Of a stretch of DNA of 64,000 nucleotides, positions 54,033 to 64,000 are shown one piece after another. The translations under genes and the position numbers were made by a program. The notes under the pieces are model-generated. The model did not search any database, was not told the DNA's origin, and saw nothing but the letters and a program-made list of their open reading frames with translations. Source of the stretch: Maratus speciosus (lineage: Eukaryota > Arthropoda > Arachnida > Araneae > Salticidae); contig CAWVRF010001077.1 of assembly GCA_963932465.1 (NCBI GenBank), positions 372,001 through 436,000 of the forward strand, in the 5' to 3' direction. Every line of letters starts with the position of its first letter. The stretch's first letter is position 1.

Positions 54033-54715
54033 GAGGAAAAGGTCCAAATACCGGCTACTACATTTGTTTTCAATCTAGATCATACAATTTTCAAAATTAA
54101 TAAAATAAAAAGTAACAGCAGGGTACCTTGACATGTTTTGCACATGTTCAGAGAAAAAAAAAATCTGTTTAAAAGGCGTTTTCTGTTTATAAAAAGCAAA
54201 ATTCCGAAAGTCTTCAAATTTTGAGTTTTTAAAATGGGGTCTAAATACCGGCTACCTAAGTTTTTTTCCAAAAGATCACACAAATAAAGCTAATGACAAT
54301 TATTAAGCAATAAGAATATTATTTTAATAAATTTTATTGATTAATAACATTTCTTATGCACAGAAAAAATACTCATTTTTTAATCAATAAGTATTTTTGT
54401 CAAAATTATAGAATTCTTTACGACTATCTCTCACAGTCTTCTTCCCATTATGTTTCTAGTTTTGTTTTTTAACGTGTAAAACAAAAAAAAAGCTTGCTGA
54501 TTGAAATGAGAATTATGTTATCCGAAAAAAATCACAAACATAATATCGCTCTCTGCGTCGGTGCAGTCCCCATCAGCCCAGTCCCTATCATCGCATTCTT
54601 AACATTGAGCCCAGAATCCCTTCCCCCATTCTTGTCCACAGAGAACGCACCCATGCAGAAGACACAAATTGCATCATCTTCCTCTGTTGGATATTTTCCC
54701 TTTTCACTTTTTTAA

Positions 54716-55025
54716 CCCTCTCGCTGCGTAATTGTTTTATCAAAATAGCTTCAAAAATGGCGTATTTAACGCCTTCGCAAAGAGCGTCTTTTAAGAATTT
54801 TTATTCTTTTGTCACCTGTTTTTCAAAACAAAACTTTTTGTCTAATTTAATCGGGAAAATGCACCAATTAAATAAGGCAAAAATTACAATAAAAAATAAC
54901 TGGTGGGAATAATCAAGGAGGGTTAATTAGACGGAAAAAATTGCATCCCCGAGGAAATCTCGGGTTGTGCAAATTTTGCTACTTTTACGTTGCTCGAGGA
55001 CATCTCGGGTTGCGCAGCGAGAGGG
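54716..55025. mobile_element. TTAA MITE family L, copy 2
   Basis: TTAA at 54712-54715, CTAA at 55026-55029. Ends CCCTCTCGCTGCGTAATTG and, inverted, CCCTCTCGCTGCGCAACCC. An internal TTAA at 54923-54926 ends a ~207-bp core (…CAAGGAGGG) and leaves a 99-bp tail with ATCTCGGGTTG twice (54957 and 55001). Confidence 0.7.
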
Positions 55026-55254
55026 CTAAAATCCAATTTCTGCGTCTTCCGCCTGGTTACTCCGTCATTTTCTTTTCTTTCTCTTCACATTTATTACAGG
55101 CAATTTTGGAATATCCAACAGATCTTTTTTGGGATGTGATCCGGTAACCAGTGTCGGTCCTGAAGAATTATGGCCACAGTTGCTTTTTTCATATTGCGAA
55201 ATGGGACTGGAACTATTTTTGAACCATTTAAATAATTTATTAACTATGGAACTA

Positions 55255-56438
55255 CAGTGGAACCCGGTTAAGACGCTCACGGTTAATACTTGATCCCGCT
55301 TAATACGCGATTCTTTCCGACTCTTTGAACATCGCCCATAAGACTAATGAAAAAATATCACGTTTAAGACGCGAATGGTTATTACGCGATCCCACTTAAT
55401 ACGCGATAGATTTTTGGTCCTTTGTGGAAAAAAATCACGTTTAAGACGCGAATTCATCGGTGAAGATAGGAATTCCTTCTCTTTTCTCCAGTGTTTCCAA
55501 TTTTGCGGATTTTTTTATTCATACAAAAGACACTGTTTCTGTATACTAATATTTACTTTACTTAATAACAGATACTAATAGAAAATAGTGGTAGGTATTT
55601 GAATAAAAAAAATCCTTCTAAATTAGCAACACTGCAATTGTTCTTTGATCCCGTGTCCTAACATTCTTTGTCCCTCGCTTCGTGTATTTTTTTATTGTAG
55701 TAGAGAGAGAGATTCAGGATGCTGAGATACGTCATAAAATTATTATGATTAAAGATGATGTTAGTGTTGATGTTACCTGTTGTTAGTGAGGGTTTTTTTA
55801 AATGTACGTTATATCACTACTATGTTTTATAATGCATGTTATATACAAAAAAAAATAAATAAATAAAACGCGCAAAGATTAAACAAAAACGACTGCGGTT
55901 GTATAATTATTTTACGTTTACTATGTTTTCGTTACTTTTTGCTATGCTAACAATATTTTTTACACAAAAATTAACAAGGGTAGTTTTTTTTTCACATTAA
56001 AAAGATGGACAGAATATACTGGTACTCATTATCACAAGTACTAAATATGATTTTAACAACTGGATTATGCTTCAAAAATTTAATATTTTATTCTTTCAGT
56101 AAAAAAAAAAAAAACTATAGCAGAAAAATTATTTTTGTTGTAACGTATTAACGACGATAAAGCCATGTTTGAATCCATATTTATTTTCAGTTATTATTCC
56201 AGTCGGTCCTATAAAAAGTTACATTGAGTAAAATTGAATACAATTAAATTTAAATCTAAATATACGTAAAAAACACAATTTTCGACCATAAATGAAAGCT
56301 CTAAAGTTCATTTAGACGATTATACGTGTAAGTAAGTCCACTTCCTGCACTTTATACAAATCACGTTTAATATGCGATCCCGCTTAATACGCGACTTTAG
56401 TCCACTCCTTTGAAACGCGTCTTAACCGGGTTCGACTG
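55255..56438. mobile_element. pogo/Tigger-like non-autonomous element
   Basis: 1,184 bp; TA at 55253-55254 and 56439-56440. Inverted ends CAGTGGAACCCGGTTAAGACGC and, reversed, CAGTCGAACCCGGTTAAGACGC. The subterminal phrases TTAATACGCGAT and ACGTTTAAGACGCGAA are repeated. CAGTCGAACC ends with a TA target fit the pogo/Tigger branch. No transposase frame. Confidence 0.7.
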
Positions 56439-56871
56439 TATTTAAATTAATTTATTTTCCTCCCCTTCAATCAGAGCAACCGAGAGAGGTCGAAATACCG
56501 GCTAGCCGGTATCGGACAACTGCTATGTTTAAGTCAAAACCGGTATTACTCATTCATATAATACCAATAATGTGCGCGTGGCAATTGAGAGTTAAATATG
56601 TCTAGAAAATAACTTCATCAACAATTCAAGCCAATATATGATCAGTATATTTAAAAAAATGAGAAACACACATTTGAAAAACTTTTGACGTACCAGATTA
56701 CGTCGATTCGATAATTTTGTATTTACTATTTGTAAATAAGACAGACTTCAGTGACGCACTTTTCGCAACTTTCTTCTCTCAATTAAAGCTACAAACTCTG
56801 CCTATCACGGCTAGGCTGCGCTGCAATCAGATCTCAGAACACCTAGTAGCCGGTATTTGGACCTTTTCCTC

Positions 56872-57275
56872 TAATATAATTTTGGGTGGTAAAGTTCCTG
56901 GGCATAATATTCCAATCGGATCAAAATTTTTCTGCATAAAGTTCCAAATTAATACTTTTGTGAAATTTTCATTGTTACTTAATTTATCAAAAGTTAAAGT
57001 ACACTTAAGCATATCCCAATCAAGATCCCACATAAACCCAAGCAATTTTGTTACACCATGTTACATCTTTGAAACATTTTGAGATTGAACATTACTTTCC
57101 CAATATCTCAAATTAAAACTACCTTAAGATATACTGCATTTAGCCTGTTGGATAAATTCGTCTTGTTCCGCTTCATTCGAAACACCTGTACCACAATTGT
57201 CAACATTAAACGAATATTTCAACTTTTCAGCCACATTCCTAATTTTTTTTTATGCATGAAATGAAAGAACAAATA
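56872..57275 (-). pseudogene. Pao reverse transcriptase, C-terminal part
   Basis: Frames on the minus strand give NVDNCGTGVSNEAEQDEF (the RT catalytic YVDD/YVDN box, here eroded), GSFNLRYWESN, TKLLGFMWDLDWDMLKCTL and FDPIGILCPGTLPPKIIL. These are strongly characteristic of BEL/Pao. The frame stops exactly at the inserted TA element. Stops and one frameshift lie upstream of LLGFMWD. Confidence 0.75.
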
Positions 57276-57302
57276 TATATCTTTTATTCCAACTGAAATT
57301 GG

Positions 57303-57556
57303 TCCCACCAGTGACCGAGAGGTTCTGCTCTCAAAGCTGGTAGACGGGAGGTGCAGGGTGAGAACCCAATCACGCCCGACGGCCTAATCGTTCGGAGGTT
57401 TCCGTTGTTATCTTCGAACCTTCGAATTCCTAGCGTAAATACCGGTTAGTTTCCCTTATAAAAATTCCCACGGAGGGAATACCCCTACCCTTCGGGCCGC
57501 TATCCCACGTGTAGATAATTGGCTGTCATAAATAACATCGACACCAACTAAAATTG
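57303..57556 (+). repeat. tRNA-derived SINE, copy 2
   Basis: Starts CCCACCAGTGACCGAGAGG, has a damaged B box (GGTGAGAACCC), then ACGGCCTAATCGTTCGGA, and ends ATTGGCTGTCATAAATAACA with a decayed tail GACACCAACTAAAA. Same family as 18582-18826, more diverged. It lies next to the 5' limit of the recognisable Pao sequence. Confidence 0.7.
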
Positions 57557-59100
57557 TGTCTTAAAATCATACACGTTTTAAGATATTAAGCGTTGAAAAT
57601 CTTCTTTTTTTCATTTTTTCGCAGTTTAAGTGTCCTGAGACCCCTTGAAAGAGAAAAAAATTGAAAGGGAATCTAACGAATTATTCAAGATAAAAAAGAA
57701 AAAATACAAATGTGTATATTCATAGCTGACGGGCATCTGTTTTTTCTGATCTCAAGTTCATAGGTTCCTCACTGCTTCTTTTTTAAATACAAATATTTGC
57801 AAAGAAAATTTTTTGTAGTAGTTTTCTTCAAATATCGCAGCAGCAATAACCTATAAAAGAGCGTTTTGCTCTAAAATTCGCAATAGATCTCTAAAACGAG
57901 TAAGTTTATGTGAAAAAACTGGCATTAAAAAAGAACGAGTTGGCTGGTATGCTTACCTAATTGATTATAATGAAAATAGATTTGCTTTTGCTTTTTAAGC
58001 AAATATTTGAATTATTTTTAAAAATATATAGTAATGAAACTGACAAAATGTAGGAATAAAATACTAAAACTTAAAGTTTAACTTAAAAACGTACAACCAG
58101 TGCATGAATAGAAAAAAACCCATTAATATCAAAATTTGTTTCAATAATAATATTTTATTAAAAATATATTAAAGACAAACATTTATTTATCTGACTTGCA
58201 ACAAGCTTTTCACATTTTCTTGAGATATTTGAACCTTTCTTAACTCTGAAAAAGAAATAAATGACCTCAGAATCATATTTTATCAGTAGCATTATTATTA
58301 TTATTATTTTTTTTTTTTTTTATGCAACGTACATGAGAGAAAATGATTTATATTTCTTTTACATTCTTAAAAGATGTTTATAAAAGATAAATAAATACTC
58401 AAAATGATGATGCACGAATTAATAATCAACGCGAAAAAATTAGCATGCGTATTTAATTGCGTAGTAATAAATATTTCCGTTCTTTACTTTTATTAATAAT
58501 ATTAAGCTATTTTTTTAAAACTTTTTATGAATTTACGCCGGAGCGCTTAACTTTAAGTGCCGCTATTTCCGAATACAAAAGAACGCACTGTACTATAATT
58601 TTTTAATATAATTTTTCGTTTTATTTAACCCTTTGACATAATTACCACATTTTATAAGCTTTAATAGTACCACTAAAATTTAATAGTGTTTTTTGTGTTA
58701 TTAAATAACAGGGTTTTTTTTTTCAATTTAATGTGTACATCACACCTGAAAATTTCTTCATACGTTTTTCATTTTTTGTCATGTTATATAAAATATTCAT
58801 AAAAAATATATATTGCTCTGAAAAGTGCCCTTTTTTTCTTATCTTGTAGCTTTCGCCGTCTCCTTTACTTCGACTGCCCTGCCTTTGCTTTTATTTTTTA
58901 AACTGATCTAGTTGAACATATTTTTTCTACTTTAATTATTATCAAGTTTCCTTTCACCTTTTGCCATTAGTATCCATAACTACTGCGATTCTTCCTTAAT
59001 ACTAACGTAATTTAACTATTTTATTATCGAAGCAGATTTTTATTTTTCCTTAAACTTATTTTATATATAATTTTTAAACAAATCTTCACTATCCTTTCTT
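57557..59100. other. AT-rich spacer, no gene seen
   Basis: Low-complexity sequence with an (ATT)n/poly-T stretch near 58288-58322. No paired ends, tRNA or convincing frame. Confidence 0.55.
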
Positions 59101-59104
59101 TTAA

Positions 59105-59306
59105 CCCTTTAAGAGGCACGCAGTTACGTTCCTCTAATGTTAAATTCACACTGTAAAATTCGAAAATTTTTGCTTCAAAATAAGACACGCGATTTTTCAA
59201 CTTTTTTCCACCAAAGTTATAAAAGTAATATTTAATTGAAAGTTTCTGGTAGAAATCTTAGTTAAAATTAGGTAGGATATAATATATACCACCGCCCATC
59301 AAGGGG
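59105..59306 (-). mobile_element. TTAA MITE family E, copy 4
   Basis: TTAA at 59101-59104 and 59307-59310; ends CCCTTTAAGAGGCACGC and, inverted, CCCCTTGATGGGCGGTGG. 202 bp, same interior as E copy 3. Confidence 0.75.
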
Positions 59307-59429
59307 TTAAAGGTCTTGAATATTATTTTAAGCTTAAATGTAGTTATAACTAAAGCTATACTATTACCCAATGGTTCATGTAACAGTCAGACTGGGCGTA
59401 AGGTTGGATGCAACTAGGAAGCCCCTTAA

Positions 59430-59639
59430 CCCTTTCCGGCGCAGACAAATCCTATTCGTAAAATGAGAAAATATTGACTGACACCGGAAATTGCAAACGA
59501 TTTCTTTTAGAAAATAAAAACTCCTTAAATTAAGCTTTCACTGTAAAATCAAAATTTTGTTAAATATTCTTGGTGCCATTTGCAAGGTTGGAATTAAAAT
59601 TAGGTGTGTCCAGATTGCGCAGAAAATGGTTAATGATTC
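59430..59639 (-). mobile_element. TTAA MITE family F, copy 6
   Basis: TTAA at 59426-59429 and 59640-59643; starts CCCTTTCCGGCGCAGAC and the opposite end has CATTTTCTGCGCAATC. Inside, ACACCGGAAATTGC and ATTCTTGGTGCCATTTG. Confidence 0.75.
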
Positions 59640-60090
59640 TCCACTGTACAGTATTGTGGATAAATAAGTCGAAATATAAAGTTAAATTTTAGTGGTAATA
59701 AAAAAGCGTAAAAAGGTGACAGATAACTTTCATAACAGCTGAAGATAGTGACTCTTTTGCTATTCAATCGTATTACAATATAAAAAAAAAATTCTTTTTA
59801 ATAGATTCCTCTTGTAAATACTCTAGTCTAACAATTAGGTGCATGGCAAACAATATTATTTAAAAATTGGTTGGAATAGAGTACAACAACTGTTCACTAG
59901 CAGAGCTCCCACTGGTCCGTTTTTTGAAAACCAGTAATTTTTTAGAAAGAAGTTCGTTGTAGGTTTCTGCAACATTTGCAAGAAAAACTCTATTCCTGGT
60001 ATCGTTCTACGAAATTTATTAAGAAGATTTTTCTTTGAGTAAAAGTGGTGTTCATAAATCGGAACGAGTGGGAGGCTTGCACTGGAACCA

Positions 60091-60282
60091 GTGTTGACAC
60101 ATTGGGAACTTTTCTGTCCCCAAATTGTTGATTGTCACCGATTTTTTGAAATAGAAATATTCGCCCACTTTAAAAATAGACTAAAAATTCTGAAAAATAA
60201 GCGAATTATACTATTTTAAAAAAGTGGTGGCAGTTAAATAATCTGAATTAAAAAAACTCCCCAATCTGGCAACACTGACTGG
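60091..60282. mobile_element. hAT-type MITE family H, copy 2
   Basis: Inverted ends CAGTGTTGACACATTGGG and CCAATCTGGCAACACTG. Flanking octamers ACTGGAAC / ACTGGGAC differ by one base. Arms CACCGATTTTTTGAAATAG and AAAAGTGGTGGCAG. Confidence 0.75.
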
Positions 60283-60656
60283 GACGTATATGTCCCAACA
60301 CCTAGTCAAAGAGATTATTATAGAAAATTTTGCAAATCCTGCATTTAAACGAGGAAATTACAAATTCTGCAATTTAAATATTAAATAGAAATTTTTCAAT
60401 CAGAAATAAAGTCGCCTGACTCTTTGGAAATTAGGAAGAGCATACGCACCTTGGAATAGTAAAAACTATGGTACCGAGACGACTTGTTTAACTACTTAAA
60501 GTGTGGCGGTATATTACGTATACCACTAAAGGTGAATTCCAAAATGTTACAGTAGCACGAGAATGTAGGAATAAAACTGTTCTTTTATATTGTATGAGAA
60601 GAAAGGCTTTTAATTATTTCTAAATACATTCGTTCCGAAATCCTTTTGTAACTCAC

Positions 60657-60842
60657 TGTTGCCATATTGGGGACTTTTTTAATTCAAATTATTTGACTGT
60701 CACCACTTTTTTTAAAATTGTATAATTCGCCTTATTTTTCAAAATTTTTAATCTATTTTTAAATACGCCGAATATTTCCATTTATAAAAAGCGGTGGCAA
60801 TCAACAATCTGGGGACAAAAAAGTCCCCAATCTGGCAACACT
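60657..60842. mobile_element. hAT-type MITE family H, copy 3
   Basis: Inverted ends CACTGTTGCCATATTGGGG and CCCCAATCTGGCAACACTG. Flanking octamers TTGTAACT / GTGTAACT share seven bases. Arms TCACCACTTTTTTT and AAGCGGTGGCAATCA. Confidence 0.75.
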
Positions 60843-60924
60843 GGTGTAACTCAATAATTTCAAAATTTACAATATAGGTATTTTGTTCATGAAAGGATTA
60901 AACCATTTGCATCATTTCGGAAAA

Positions 60925-61105
60925 AGTGTTGCCAGTGAGCTACATTTTTTTATTGAACATTGTTGATTGTCACCACTTTTTTGAAATGGTAAAATCCCCC
61001 TTGTTTTCGCGTTAATTAATATGTCATTAAATAAGGCAAATTTTACCATTTCAGAAAAGTGGTGCAAATCATGAAATCTGAATTTTATAAAAGTAGCCCA
61101 CTGGC
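60925..61105. mobile_element. H-related palindromic MITE (H2)
   Basis: Inverted GTGTTGCCAGTGAGCTAC and GTAGCCCACTGGCAG ends. Arms CACCACTTTTTTGAAATGG and CCATTTCAGAAAAGTGGTG around GTTAATTAATATG. A half copy lies at 17550-17682. Target duplication not resolved. Confidence 0.6.
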
Positions 61106-61115
61106 AGACTGCCAA

Positions 61116-61290
61116 GCAGGGATGCCACAAGCGACTATTTTTATATTCTATTCGCACCACTTTTTTAAGAAAATAAATTTCGTAGTATATTTTCTTTCAA
61201 AAGTTGTGAAAGCGTATGTAAAAAAATATTATTTTAAAAAAATCTTACGAGACAGAAATAGAAAATAGTCCCCTGTGGCAGTCCTGAAAT
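61116..61290. mobile_element. hAT-like MITE family I, copy 2
   Basis: Ends CAGGGATGCCACAAGCGACTA and, inverted, CAGGACTGCCACAGGGGACTA. The arm GCACCACTTTTTTAAG follows. Its right end leads into the ~200-bp repeats downstream. Confidence 0.55.
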
Positions 61291-62188
61291 AGTGGAAAAT
61301 TGTCCTGTTCACCAAACATGCTTTTATTGATTCAAAACATTAAAAAAATATTAAAACAAAATGTCTTAAATGGTTTTATCAGCCCCCGGTATGCTATTTC
61401 TTTCTCCCACCTATTAACGTGTCGTCTCCAAAAAATATAACGTTACGTTGGTATAAGCCAGCCGTAAAACAAAGCAGATACGGAATAATCTCTACTGCCA
61501 TTTTTTAAACTTTTAAGCATGGCACATTTTCAATTTCTACATCGTCGTATTAGAAAAAAAAAGTACTTTTAAATGCAATTTGTTTGAAAACTCCATCTCC
61601 ATTTATTTTGAGATATTAACTTTTTTGTAGTTTTTAGCACCATTTGTTTAATTTTGAAAACTCAAGTACTCCATTTCTGCAGAAAGTAAAGGAAAAATAA
61701 TTGGAAAATAGCAATTATATCTTTTTGTTGCCCTTTTCTCATAAAAACTAAAAAAAAAAAAAATGTAATTAAAATACGTGCTATTTTGAAAAAATATAAA
61801 TGAATGATTTCTGATAAAACATGGAGCTATTATAAACTAAATTTAATTTTAAGTATCAATATTAATATTACAAACAAATGAAGGCATATGAAACATGAGA
61901 TAGCCGATTTTTTGTCCAGTTTCTTGAATGACGAAATACCTTTTTTTGGATTTGTGTGTTATTCAGCGATAGTCACGTCCTATGCATAATTTACCGTAGA
62001 TGTTGTTTAAGACTGGATCTTCAATGAGGAATTCTTTAGCGGATGCGGATGACGTCATTTTATATAAAATAAAAGCTCGTGTTTGGAGTCTTAAAACTGA
62101 ACTATCTATATTTATATACATATATATATATATTTTTAATGGAGGGCGACACTATTCTGAAAAAAGCAGAATTCCTGTTTTCTAATAT

Positions 62189-62725
62189 AAGATTTTTCAA
62201 AGATTTTTTATATGTGGAAAAAAAAAATCAGTGACTTTCTTAAAATTAGCGACATCTTTTACTTTCTGAAAAATTTTTGTTTAAAAAAAAATAGTACGAG
62301 AGAGAATTACAAAATAGTCGCCTGTATCAGTCCTGAAAAAGTGGAAAATTGTCCTGTTCACTAAATATGCTTTTTATTGTTTCTAAACAGAAATAGTTCA
62401 AAATGTTTATTAGATTTTTTATACGTGAAAAAAAAAAACTGTCTGACTGTCTTAAAATTAGCAACATCTTTTACTTTCTTAAAAACTAAAAAAAAAAAAA
62501 AAAAATGGTACGAAATAGAATTAAAAAATAGTAGCCTGTGGCGGCCCTGGAAAATTGGGAAATTTTCCTGTTCACCAAACATGCTTTTATTGCTTCAAAA
62601 CAGAAATAGTTCAAAACGTTTTAAAAATTTAAAACAAAATGTCGTAAATGGTCTTATAAAAGATTTTTCAAAGATTTTTTATATGCGAAAAAAATCAGTG
62701 ACTTTCTTAAAAGGTACCGAAATCT
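62189..62725. repeat. diverged ~200-250-bp tandem repeats
   Basis: AAGATTTTTCAAAGATTTTTTATATG occurs near 62188 and 62660, with a variant near 62410. AGTCGCCTGT(A/G)... followed by GGAAAATTGTCCTGTTCAC occurs near 62310 and 62540, and also at 61265-61320. These look like repeated family I ends plus flank. No coding function is supported. Confidence 0.5.
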
Positions 62726-63119
62726 TTTAAAATTTATTTGTAATCAAAAATGACTTTTAAGTACTTGTCTACATAAAAAGTGAATATATAATGTTACATA
62801 TTAATGACACAAGAAATTAATGAACATATTATATTTTTCATAAAAATTCATTTACATTTTCATGGAAATAGATGGCTTGTTTTGTTTTTTTATAATAACA
62901 CGTGTGTAAAGAAAAAAAAAAACTTAAAAACCTTATTTTTGTACCATTTATCTTACTTTTGTACCTTACTTCTGTATTTTTGTATTTTCTAATGGTATAA
63001 ATATTTAGTTTAATTTTTTAAATATCAAGTATACTTAACGTAGAAACATTTACCGTATAGCGCACAGCTTAAACACGAAAATATTTAGACTCGGAAAATT
63101 TATTTAATAAATTTTAGTA

Positions 63120-63490
63120 CTGAGAACACCGGAAATTTTTGAATAGCCATTTCCTTTTATTTTATTTGTGGCACATCTAACGTCTCACAAAATAATAATA
63201 TTTAAATTTACTGGTGAGAACTTGGAATCCCCCAATAAAAAATCAGCCAGATTCGAAAACACTGTGACATACCACATCTGGAAGAATTTTTATTTAGAGA
63301 TTCCGAATTCTCACCAGTAAGTTTAAATAGTTATTATTTTTTAAAAAGTTGATAGATATTCCACAAATAAAATAAAACAAAATTGCTATTCAAAATTTTC
63401 CGGTGTAAATTCCAAAACTAGTGAGAAGTCGGACGATTAGTGATGACGTCACACTCGTGTCTTCTGACCTTGAGTATTTCGATGGCAGCG
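63120..63490. mobile_element. palindromic MITE family M, copy 2 (left arm truncated)
   Basis: The right arm (TTTTCCGGTGTAAATTCC, CTAGTGAGAAGTCGGACGATTAG, TGACGTCA at 63444-63451, GATGGCAGCG) matches copy 1 closely. The left arm begins only at AACACCGGAAATTTTTGAATAG, so about 70 bp of it are lost. Confidence 0.65.
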
Positions 63491-63494
63491 GTCG

Positions 63495-64000
63495 TACACT
63501 TCAAGGAATTTTTGAGGACAAACATCAGTATTATTATTATTTTTTTTTTTTTTTTTACAGGAAATAAAACCTACGTTTAACACGCGAAATTTCGCCTTAT
63601 TTAAGAAGAGAATTTCTATAAGAAAATACTGGTACCAGAGAATTTCTTGATCTTGAAATTTCTGGAAAAGTACGACCTCTGTAAAAGGGAGTCATTAAAG
63701 AATTTAGTAAAAAATTTTCATAAATGGAAAACAATTACAGAATTTTTAAAAAAAATTAAATTTATAAAAAATAAGATAAAATAATTAAATAAGTGTAAGT
63801 AAAAAGAGAAAATTATCAAAAGTGAAAAAAAGAAAAGATTCCACTAGTTCCTGAGATGACGAAAATGCTACCAACGATTAACTCTAACCTCTCACAAAAA
63901 GATGCGTTCCAATGGCAATACATTAAAATTGAAGATATATAGATATATAAGTTAAAAAACAACTTGTTTAAGAATATGAATGAGTTTTTGTAATAGAAGA
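63495..64000. other. AT-rich end of window, no gene seen
   Basis: Contains (ATT)n/poly-T near 63530-63556 and one isolated copy of the shared MITE core in reverse (GCCTTATTTAAGAAG ... ATACTGGTACCAG, 63592-63635). Element ends were not found and no gene is supported. Confidence 0.45.

Larger units (their letters stand above)
54033..56871. mobile_element. 2.84-kb TA element inserted in Pao
   Basis: Perfect 28-bp inverted ends beginning GAGGAAAAGGTCCAAATACC, with TA at 54031-54032 and 56872-56873. Joining the Pao flanks over one TA keeps the frame. The motif AAATACCGGCTA recurs at about 54048, 54240, 56497 and, inverted, near both ends and at 56510, resembling repeated transposase sites. It has no transposase frame and contains MITE L and a pogo-like element. 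Superfamily unknown; TA suggests Tc1/mariner or relatives. Confidence 0.75.
51590..57275 (-). mobile_element. BEL/Pao LTR retrotransposon remnant, twice interrupted
   Basis: Minus-strand segments follow the Pao order: RT end, connection/RNase H, integrase zinc finger, integrase core and the C-terminal tail. They are separated by a 2.84-kb TA element (54033-56871) and a 211-bp TTAA MITE (52129-52339). The 5' part (gag, protease and most of RT) is missing beyond 57275 and no LTRs were identified. Several frameshifts and stops show it is dead. Annotated by part below. Confidence 0.8.

Noticed and set aside
56717..57082. 121-codon plus-strand frame
   Set aside because: It is antisense to the clearly recognisable Pao reverse-transcriptase segment on the minus strand.

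Overview
The window reads as an AT-rich stretch of arthropod nuclear DNA built almost entirely from transposable elements. An arachnid host is possible, but nothing here proves it. The evidence is a DUF4817-type Tc1/mariner transposase, BEL/Pao retrotransposon remains, a THAP-domain P-like transposon, a tRNA-headed SINE, Helentron/HINE-like repeats, long poly-A/T runs, and no convincing host gene with exons. The only long intact reading frame is a 358-residue transposase on the minus strand (44666-45742).

Layout. 1-3.4 kb: low-complexity AT DNA with an eroded hAT-like piece. 3.4-4.9 kb: HINE copy 1. 5.0-7.1 kb: GC-rich hAT-like remnants. 7.9-8.7 kb: a 487-bp palindrome, part of hAT-like family N and TTAA element C. 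9.7 kb: piggyBac-like N-terminal remnant. 10.4-10.7 kb: ~78-bp tandem repeats. 11.7-14.8 kb: a TA-flanked foldback element stuffed with nested TTAA and hAT-type MITEs. 15-19 kb: MITEs E, F, H, J, an internally deleted piggyBac gene (16.3-16.7 kb) and SINE copy 1. 19.9-21.8 kb: four MITE insertions beside an uninterrupted paralogue of the same locus. 23.2-26.8 kb: a decayed CXC-domain protein gene split by HINE copy 2, which holds about eleven ~150-bp units. 28.7-31.3 kb: dispersed repeat R1 copy 1 and a 1.16-kb foldback element. 31.6-33.3 kb: MITE B split by HINE copy 3. 33.9-37.6 kb: HINE copy 4 split by a 3.1-kb P-like transposon. 37.65-39.45 kb: R1 copy 2 containing L containing A. 40-49 kb: dense TTAA MITE clusters, the intact DD41D transposon nested in MITE B, and a 1,049-bp tandem duplication. 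49.9-50.6 kb: palindrome M and a tRNA-like gene. 51.6-57.3 kb: a minus-strand BEL/Pao element broken by a TTAA MITE and by a 2.84-kb TA element that itself carries two further elements. 57.3-64 kb: SINE copy 2, AT-rich DNA, hAT-like MITEs and a second M palindrome.

Most striking pattern: more than a dozen MITE families with different ends and different target-site classes (TTAA; 8 bp; TA) share one inward-facing core. It starts CACC(A/G)(G/C) and reaches a TTATTTAA-like block exactly 30 nt later. In several elements the core occurs as two inverted arms. Two insertions in the Pao coding region and several in paralogous repeats allow precise empty-site tests of target duplication.

The genes do not form a pathway. 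They are transposase and retroelement genes at different stages of decay. The piggyBac remnants are plausible relatives of whatever moved the TTAA MITEs. The DD41D enzyme is the only candidate here for current activity.
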